Assembly (NCBI GenBank): GCA_013407085.1 | Contig: JACCGJ010008235.1 | Location: forward strand, 1 to 64,000 | Direction of reading: 5' to 3' | Length of the DNA stretch: 64,000 bases | Source of the DNA: Atriophallophorus winterbourni | Lineage: Eukaryota; Platyhelminthes; Trematoda; Plagiorchiida; Microphallidae | Part shown: piece by piece, positions 55,818 to 64,000 of the stretch | Layout: each line of letters opens with the position of its first letter | Numbering within the stretch: the first letter of the stretch is position 1 | Made by a program: the position numbers and the translations under genes | The notes under the pieces: generated by a model | Databases searched by the model: none | Told to the model about the DNA's origin: nothing | Seen by the model: the letters and a program-made list of their open reading frames with translations, nothing else

Positions 55818-57640
55818 ATGTACTCATTAACACGAGGCCCACCATCTTTGGCACGTACTCAACTTACCTGTTCCAATACGCATCATGCAACACTGTTATC
55901 AAGATCAAACATCGAATGTTTGTACACCAATGCACGATGCTTGATAAATAAGTTACCTGAGCTAATCGAGCTTCGTCAAAAATATTCACCACTCCTGATA
56001 GACGTAACGGAAAACTGGTTCAATCAGCAATTAGTGCGGGATGAAATTTTCATTTCAAACACGTTACTTTTTCATCGTGTTCGTATGGACCGTGAAGAAG
56101 AAGGTGTTGCTATTTACTTTGATCAACACCTCCCGTTCAGAAAAATCACGGATAATAATTTGAAACTGGAAGATACACTTTGGTGTTCACTTGAATTAGC
56201 AACAGGTGAAAACTGTGTTGTTGGTGTGATTTACCGACCACTGTCGGCAGACGAAGAATACAATGCTACTTAAATTGAGAAAACTTATCTGGTTGTTTCC
56301 AGATATCAAAACAGGTTGGTGTCCCCGCGATCAGATATCGCAATGGATAGTTATGCTTAGGGTATGACCCGGAACCGTGTTAACTGGCCATCTTGCACTA
56401 AGCATGTTTTTGGAGTGTTTGATTAACCTTGTATGTTGTCAAGCGGAGTGACGAGAAAATCTTGAAATTATGCATGACAGCGAAAGCCGCAAGGAAGCTG
56501 TCATCCTGATGTCGATCTATTCGTTCACGAGCTTGTTCGAATGTATTTTCCATTCGACCTGTAGGCACCTATACCCGGTTTATTTGTGCTTACCCATCTT
56601 TTAGGATTTCAATTTTTGATGGTTGTGTGGCAGCTAAGTATTCATTACGTGCTACCGTTGTAATGCTGTCTATAATGATGATGATTCTTGGTATATATAT
56701 AAGATATAGTAGAGGATATTGGAGGCAACTTGATACTATTTGCCGATAATATTAAAATATGGAAACGTGTTAGGTCTGTTAATTACTGTATTGCATTACA
56801 ACGGGATCTGCGTAACTTATTTCGTTGGTCCCAGTCAAATGAATTACCATTTGGTCCTGCGGAATGTAAAATACTGCGGCTTGGAAAATCTCTGCACCAC
56901 ACGTATCAGCTTTCACGCAAGATCTCGTCTGGACCACCGCGGAAAAAGATCTCGGTAAGTGGGTGTCGTTTAACCTTAAGCCTGAAAATTATTACCGGAT
57001 AGTGTACAAAAAGCTTGCCGTATCATGAGTCTTCTAAGAAGAATATTTAGGATTTTTACGCCTAAAACACAATCCTGAGTAATTGATACGTATATCAGTC
57101 CTGTTGCGTAATATTCCATCCAAGCCTGTGCACCATGGCTGCGGAACTATATCAAACTACTCGACAGGATTTATAATGATGCGACAAAGTTGGTCTCCTG
57201 GTACAGAAATTTGCCTTTCACAGAGCGAATGTTAAAACTGAACTACACGATTTTACCAAACTACGGACACGTAGTGACCTCATGTTGACATTCAAAATCC
57301 TGCATACCGAAAACCATCCCTTTAAACACTTGCTACATCCCAATGGCCTTACTCGAACACGAACACATTCAAAGGCTTTAATCATTGTGCATTTTCGATT
57401 GGATATTCGTCGTAATTTTTTTCGGTAAGAAATTGTTTCACTTGGAACTATTTACCTGAAGAAATCACACGCTCGGAATCTGTGGAGGTTTTCGCCTCCA
57501 AACTCGATGCGTTTATGACGAACCATGCGGTATGTGACTGTCCCTATTAATTTTGGAGATATTTTATAATTTTTATTCCATATAACTTGTCATCCTATGG
57601 CTAATGTTAAGCTCACTGGTTTTTCTATCATAAAACCATC
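55818..57640 (+). pseudogene. CR1-like LINE fragment: endonuclease, RT C-terminal half, tail
   Basis: The endonuclease frame (55818-56273) has SNIECLYTNARCLINKLPEL, YSPLLIDVTENWFNQQ and NCVVGVIYRPLS. About 450 bases without clear coding follow. Then comes LILFADNIKIWKRVRSV (56730), with Asn for the second catalytic Asp, then LQRDLRNLFRW and LPFGPAECKILRLGKS. Decayed tail coding runs to about 57545. The 3' tail CATCCTATGGCTAATGTT at about 57590 matches the one near 35130. Confidence 0.8.
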
Positions 57641-58439
57641 TGAGTTTTTCCTGAGTTCTGAGTTATGGTGCTCACATCCACAGTGCTAATAAACTTTCTT
57701 TTATGAAATTATTTCTAGTCGAGTGGATAATACTTTGAAGTTCAGCTAATGATAAAAAAACGTATTCATTCCAGAATCTAATCTATCTTAAATTTCTAAT
57801 ACATTTTCTTGTAACATGTTTTATCTGTTTTCGGAGCATGTGGCCTGTCCCAATATGATGTTCATGCTTTTTCTGGCACGAAGCAAATAACATTCACTTG
57901 AGCATGTTATGTAGAACATATTTGATTCTCAGTCCCCATTCCTATTTGCTATCAATTTTTGTGCTCGTATAAAGCCAAATTTTCTAAAAGAACTTATTTA
58001 TTTCAATAATTTTACGATCTGCAATGTTCTTCGTAGCAAATTGATGCTAGCTTCCTTGTTTTGCGTTAAAATAACTCATTCAATTAGCATATGGTATTAG
58101 CATGTTGAACATATATTTAAATCATCAGTTTGGCAAATACGAGTTGGTCATAAAACGCTTTGTAATTTCAATTGATAGTGAGAATAAAACCATCAATTAT
58201 ATCTGCGGCTAGTTATTTATTGCCGTCTGCTAGTTTCGTAAATTTGAGCGAGAACAGAGGGTCCCCCATGCATTACAGTTTCAGCTATTGAGCCTGAATA
58301 AATGCTGGTAGATTGATTACATGAGGGGCACTATGGATCGATGAAAGAAAATGAGCACTAAGAAACTGAGCATCGAAGCACTCTAAGGTCATCAAACTCA
58401 TATTCGCATGCTGCGACACGAGGTCTTAAGGTGCACTGA

Positions 58440-58840
58440 TTCGCTTATTCAGGACATATGTGCTTTACCTCCGATGCTATATAAACACACCAGCTGTTAA
58501 GATAGATTATTCTTGTTCCAAGCCGCGTCCGAGTATGTTTTATTTTATAACGATGCTTATTTAATAGTTAATGTGATTCAGGTAAAACAGAAATTATATC
58601 AAAGAACATTTTATACCGAAAAAAGTATCTGTCTTCCAAAAAACATTGTTCTGTTGTAAATAATTTTTAAACAAATTGTGAGAAACATTTCCGACATAAT
58701 TGCATGTTCACTGAGTTTTATATCAAGATTGGATAGTGAAAAATGTTCACAAGAAGGCATAGGATTTGTTAATTACCACATAAAACAATGAAAACATCGA
58801 AACATGTTTTGTGAAAAGAAATTTGTTTCATAGTTTTATG
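58440..58840 (+). repeat. AT-rich dispersed repeat, copy of 15.70-16.09 kb
   Basis: Plus-strand copy of the repeat seen reversed at 15700-16090. No coding content. Confidence 0.6.
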
Positions 58841-58857
58841 GTGAGCTCAAGGAAACG

Positions 58858-58860
<3 letters not shown>

Positions 58861-58918
<58 letters not shown>
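58861..58918. repeat. (AT)29 microsatellite
   Basis: An uninterrupted 58-base run of alternating A and T. Confidence 0.98.
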
Positions 58919-58920
<2 letters not shown>

Positions 58921-59469
58921 GTTTTCAAATAATATATCATGCTTGGACACACTGGATGCCTTAATGAAGTAAACATACATTTTTAAAATTGTATTGGTTT
59001 TATAATGTATTACATTGAAATTATAAATAAATGAACCTCATCTTTATAGCGTTAGAATAGACCGCCAGAAAAACGTTTGCTGACAACTATAGAATATGTT
59101 AATTTTTATTGTCTAGTACGCAAAGATGCCAAGAGACGATGAATGCTTACAACCTAGAACGCTGATCAATTCTGAGTGCGAGATATCAAACTAAACGGCA
59201 AACTGACTTGAACAATCCAAGAATTTGAGGAGATCAGCATAGTTCCAGCAATTTGACACTAGATTCTGGCATTGAATACAAAGCAAATTTAGAGTGATCC
59301 CTTTAAATATTTACGCCAGCGGATAAGTTTCTGTAATGAAATTGAAACATTCGTAATTTTATGAAAATATCGAACTGTTTAAATGCACAACCTCGTTACT
59401 ATGCCCATTAGCCACTATGCCACTCGGTATTAGATTAACTTTGTTAGATCCCGGAAATAAAAATTGTAA

Positions 59470-61860
59470 TGGCACCATAACCAAGGTTCGTCAAAATGGT
59501 TTTATTGTCAGCAAGCAATTGGAATATTTTTGGGACCGATCGTGTATTCATAATGCGAAGAAAGTTTGAGCAAAATCGGTTAGAGCAGTTTTAGGGTATC
59601 GTTTCACTTATGACGCGAAAGATTTGTCAGACCAAGGGTGATAGTCAGGTGACTTTGTACTAGTCAAACCCCACTGAGTTGACCTTACCGCTAAACAGCC
59701 TATAGTACACCTCAACTGTGTCACGACTCGTGGGAATGACAGGGATCAGTGATCGATTTTCCTCCCAAGTCAATCTAATACAAGTGAACTAGGTCAGGTC
59801 AATTGACACAACGGCCCACGTGCGTAAAACGTATAACCAACGAGTTAAGAATAAGCTATTTTTGAAGCTAACAAAAATCTAATTAACTAGTGTGTATAAG
59901 GTGAATAACCATGTATTTACCTTCGCATCAGTACCGAGCCTCAGATTCTGGATATCTCTGATCCATCCACCTTATTGACCACCATCCTTGGCAATTTCGA
60001 CCGCATCCGCATGTGAGCGTTCGCTATAAGGTTTACTACCGTGTCTCAATAATTCCACATTGTCTAGATCGACGCAGTGGCCCGTATCTCAAACGTGCTC
60101 CGCCGAGGCGGAATCACGAATAAAGGATTGGTATTCCCTCGCATCTCTGGGCTGTCTCCGGACACGCTATCGGTGTTCTTCGATTCTAGTATGAATTTCC
60201 CTCGAAGTCTGCCCTGTGTTAAAATCCGAACAGACCTTACATTTGATTCTGTAGATGCTTTCCGTAACGCTAGATAAAAGTGTCTTATCCTTGATGTGCA
60301 TCGGAACCGAATCGATAGCTTTCTTTCATTAGAATTTACGCGGATGGCCACCTGGTTCTAGAGTCTACGTATCGCATCAGATGTACATTTCACATACGGT
60401 ATACATACTGTATCCCGCCAATTTTTCTCTGGTTTTTCGGATGTGTATTGTACCTTCATGAACTGGTGTTTCAAGAAACGTTTAGAGTAACCGTGTTCTA
60501 TGGGCCTTTGGTTCGCTTCCCTGTGCTCATATTTTCAGATTCTCTTATCGCGCACAGGAGTTCTATCTTATGGAGAATGGAACAAGTTATAGACCTGAAT
60601 ACCTGTCTTGGATGAGCGGAAGTGCATCGTAGTACTGCATTTGTAACGATAGGTTTCCGCTAGACAGAATTTTTTATTTTTCAGTCTACATTTTGGGCTA
60701 AACAGCGCAACAATAGAAGATTGCCTGTGCAAGATTCCACTTGTTTGTGACCCCAATACGTGATCTATTTCATATCAATAATTAAAGAAGGCCTCTAACT
60801 GATCCCGCTTGATGATAACAAATGTGTCTTCAAAATAATATCACCATACTTTTGGCTTTAGCCCCACATTGTTGAGGAATTAATTCTCGCATGTTCGCAT
60901 TACTGTATATAACGGTGAACCCACTGCCAACCCTTCGTATTTTCTATATAATTGCTTGTTAAATAGGAAGTGGTTCATGCCTAGGCAGAACGATACACCG
61001 TTGATAATTTGCTGGACGCCTAATTTTGTTCGTTATTACAAACTGTCCTTTGATTCTAATGCCCGGCTAGCTAGTTGTAACTAACTTGTTTTATCGACGT
61101 AGGTGAACAAAGCGCTCACATCAAAGCTAACCACTATTTCATCGTCATCAATTGTTACTGAATTTAAGCGTGCTGAAAAGTCATATGTGTTCTTGATTAA
61201 CAATGCTGTATTGCCAACTAAAGTTTTCAACAAATAAGCAAAATGTCTGTTCACTCGTACGCAAGTGCGCCGAAACCATCGACGATAATTGTTCATGTAT
61301 TTTAGGTAGGCTGTAGACGCTAGGAGTTAGAGTAGACTTGAGATACAGATTATACCACAAGCCCTTCCCAAAATTCTCCTTAACGCTAAATATGTATCAA
61401 GAAGCTACCATTTTGCAGTTATTCATAACCTTTTGCATTTTGCCATAATCTATCCGTTCATAAGGGCCCTCGGATAAGCGTACCACAACTTTGTCTAAAT
61501 AATCGCTTTTGTTCAAAATAACCATTACTTAACCTTTATCAGCCAAAGTAATGGCTATAGTCGTATCTGGCTTCAGCGCCAGAAGTGCTTGCCTTTCGTG
61601 TGTATCAAGGTGTGCATCGCCTTTTCCGGGTTTTTAATGACACCAGAGATACAGTTTCTTACCGCGTCTGCCTGTTCATTGGAAAGTGCATTTAATGATC
61701 CCTCAATACAATGATAAGATCGGCAGCCTTCATAAAGCTCTTACTTATGCATAAATTCAAGCCCTTTTCAAACAATATTTGCTCAACTTGACGATTAGAT
61801 ACATTCAAAACACTGGAATACTTGTAGCTAGATAATGACTTATCAGATTTATCTGATGCG
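59470..61860 (-). pseudogene. Penelope-like element, most complete fragment (unit C)
   Basis: The longest of the three allelic-position copies. An RT palm segment VVSFDVSALFTYVDKTS is on the minus strand at 61140-61081, preceded by NTYDFSARLNS. The GIY-YIG endonuclease lies downstream with SIYRIKCKVCS near 60260 and SREIHTRIEEH. Its distal part shows ASAEHV, DTGHCVDLDNVELL and SERSHADAVEIAKDGG (60110-59985). Stops and frameshifts are frequent. Units A and B lack the RT part. Confidence 0.75.
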
Positions 61861-62307
61861 GTTTGATAGTCAAATCACGCTATTATGCCACTTGCCCGGA
61901 CCTACCAAAAGTTTTATAATACCAAAAGTGGCATATTGTCGATTTGACTGTAAATGGAGATTGCTTTGAGCTAGAATACTTCAACAACATGTGTTTAGAA
62001 ATATGAAAAAGCAATTCAAAAACCATATCCGCATAGACCCCTCATCAGTTAGATTATGAGGTCCTCAACCTGAAAAATGTTATTCTACTCTGTAACCAAA
62101 CTTCGATGAAATTTCTATAAAAATGCGATGCCGGGAATTTAGCTTCAGAATTGTGGTGCACTGCGATACGCACAATAAAATGCACAAGAAATTTAAAAAC
62201 GGGTGAAAATATTGTTTTAAAGTTTCTTCATGTTACACGAAACTGAACTTATGAAAAACTCTGCTATTTTGTTTACCACCACATTAAAAGTCTCGCGAGA
62301 GTTTTAA

Positions 62308-62756
62308 AAGTATTTGTGTGAACGTTTTTACTAATAATAAAGAAATGTGTGGTGAAATTAAATTTGATTCTCTCCTTACACCCACACGGACGACAGTTTC
62401 GGTACTGATAGTGACTATTTAGATATATTGTTTAACCATAACACGTATTTTCGATGACGATTTTTAGAGGGTAGTCAATTTCATTTGAAACTTAGATTGA
62501 ATTACTTTTGGTTTACCACAGAAAATCTGTTACATACCTATATATAATAGATATTTTGTTGTACATCGTAAATACATGTTTTATGTTAGTTAATCAGTGA
62601 TATACTATTATATTTCGCTATACGTATGAGAATTACGGACAACATTCTTGCTAACTAAATTGGTGCACTGTATTTTTTTGTTTTAACAAGGACATTGGCT
62701 TCAGCGTTATGTGAAATATCTAAATATATTGATTTTTTTCCAGAAATATTGGGAAA
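62308..62756 (+). promoter_or_regulatory. Conserved upstream block, candidate promoter (unit C)
   Basis: Third copy of the block before exon 1. It includes GAAATGTGTGGTGAAATTAA and ACATACCTATATATAAT. Inference only. Confidence 0.3.
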
Positions 62757-63713
62757 ATGATTTGCAACTTACCTTGTCGAATAGTGTTGATTGCGATCAA
62801 CACGGTTTCATCGGTGAGTACAAGTTCTGTATTGTGAAACCATTACAATTTCGAATTAATTTCCAGCTATGAGAATAAGAAATTCAACAAATTCAAATTC
62901 AGAAATTCTACACTGGATAAATCTGATTCATTGGAAATATGTTTGCACGACTAACCCCGTCAGATTAAAACAATACATAATTTCACATTTCGCCAGACAT
63001 TATGATTGATAAGAAGAATGGCAACGCAGCTACCATTTTATCCGATTGAACTCGCGTACCTAAGGCAACCGTAAATTGAGTGTGAAGACAACGTTGATGG
63101 CATCCGACGTAAATTTACTGAATGCTTTACTTCACGGCAGTAAAAGCTGGACCATTCACGCAAGGCACAAGCAGAAGATAAAAAAGAATCTGCCGTACCT
63201 TGAAGATATCGTGAATTGAAAATGTATCAAATGCTGAAGCGCTTCCTAAGGCTGGTCAATGAACATGTTAACCCTACTACAATCTTTTATGTATAATTTC
63301 ACTTTTATTATTGCTATCCAACACCCAGTTTGAGTATGATTTGATTATGTCCAAACAGCGTATTCAATCATTTGATGGAAATGATAACATTGAATTCATC
63401 GCAAGTATCATCATTCCATTCTTGAAATGTCGATTTGGATATCCAAGTCTGTCTGAGCTCCATTTTCAAATGCTTACACTATTATATTTTGGGGGGAAAT
63501 CATAAAATCTTGATTTTCCATGTTACAATTACCTAAAACATTTTCAGATTGTTGGTATCGCAATTTTAACTGTCGGGGCCATAATGATCTGGGGAAAATC
63601 GGCAGTGTCCAACTTACTTAACGATGCCTTGAAGCCGTTACTATCACAGTTGAAACTGACTCAAGACGCCGCAGAAGTGACGGAGTTAATATCAAGAATC
63701 CTAACTACCACAG
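62757..63713 (+). CDS. Tetraspanin, exons 1-2 of a third copy (incomplete at window end)
   Basis: Exon 1 is 62757-62813 (MICNLPCRIVLIAINTVSS, donor GTGAGT). Exon 2 is 63548-63713 (IVGIAILTVGAIMIWGKSAV, then the small loop to ILTTT). Both are open, have the same lengths as in unit B and show the same CAG|GCATGT end. Whether exons 3-8 follow cannot be seen. The second half of exon 2 is almost identical to unit B, while TM1 differs at many residues. Confidence 0.85.
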
Positions 63714-64000
63714 GCATGTACATATTTTAATCTCTTGATGTTTGTTTGATGGTTTGATGCAAATAATTTGACGAATATTTACGGTTTTTTTAAACCACCT
63801 GCTGGTGATGCTGAGAAAGAAAATGGAATAGATTCATGAAGTCTATTCCTAGGCTTGTTCATGGGCTTCGATTCAATATATGATGGAAATCGCTTGAGCG
63901 CGTGTCGATTATAAATTTTAATTATACTTAGAAAAATTATTGTTATTGCTCTAAGCTTTCAACCTAGTTTACAATTTTCTCACTATGTTGTATCAATCAG
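63714..64000. other. Start of intron 2 of the third tetraspanin copy
   Basis: Aligns with the start of unit B intron 2. No further feature before the window ends. Confidence 0.5.

Larger units (their letters stand above)
57660..64000 (+). repeat. Tetraspanin array, unit C (runs off the window)
   Basis: Aligns with unit B from about 37000. An insertion at 57900-59100, including the dispersed repeat and the AT microsatellite, is not in B. The alignment continues through Penelope-like debris, the upstream block, exons 1-2 and into intron 2. Confidence 0.75.

Noticed and set aside
1..64000. tRNA, rRNA, CRISPR array or bacterial operon structure
   Set aside because: No cloverleaf with A and B boxes, no rRNA-like conserved segment and no regularly spaced short repeats were seen. 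Split genes and LINEs indicate eukaryotic DNA.

Overview
This window looks like nuclear DNA of a flatworm, most likely a digenean trematode and possibly a schistosome relative. It is AT-rich, its one recognisable host gene is split by GT-AG introns, and retroelement debris of types abundant in trematodes fills most of it: Ty3/gypsy elements, CR1-like and RTE-like LINEs, Penelope-like elements, and short repeats carrying hammerhead ribozymes. The species cannot be fixed from sequence alone. All similarity judgements were made by eye.

Layout. 1-4.05 kb: stacked CR1-like LINE 3' fragments and a decayed LINE reverse transcriptase. 4.06-8.85 kb: a minus-strand gypsy element with both LTRs. 8.87-10.97 kb: the 5' LTR and gag of a second, truncated minus-strand gypsy element. 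11.2-14.9 kb: a plus-strand gypsy relic. 15.03-15.68 kb: a 258-bp tandem repeat with a hammerhead ribozyme. 16.5-20.66 kb: a nearly full-length but broken minus-strand CR1-like LINE, interrupted near 18.2-18.3 kb by another hammerhead-bearing repeat. 27.68-31.46 kb: a gypsy element with 154-bp LTRs and no protease. 31.5-35.1 and 54.1-57.6 kb: CR1-like and Penelope-like fragments.

The host content is a tandem array of tetraspanin genes on the plus strand. Unit A (about 21.75-27.43 kb) is a pseudogene that lost exons 3-6. Unit B (about 35.44-54.69 kb) carries a complete 8-exon gene (40436-52976; 284 codons plus stop) with four transmembrane segments, a GYLGAC motif after TM2 and a CCG large extracellular loop with six cysteines. 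Unit C (from about 57.66 kb) supplies exons 1-2 of a third gene that runs off the window. All three units share upstream sequence, Penelope-like debris and an RTE-like scar in intron 1, so those insertions predate the duplications.

Tetraspanins are membrane organisers. In trematodes they are prominent tegument and extracellular-vesicle proteins, and their large loop is exposed. No tRNA, rRNA or CRISPR array was seen. The most notable signals are the self-cleaving hammerhead motifs, including one with a fully consistent fold at 18243-18284 and a tandem set inside tetraspanin intron 5, and the uneven divergence between tetraspanin copies.
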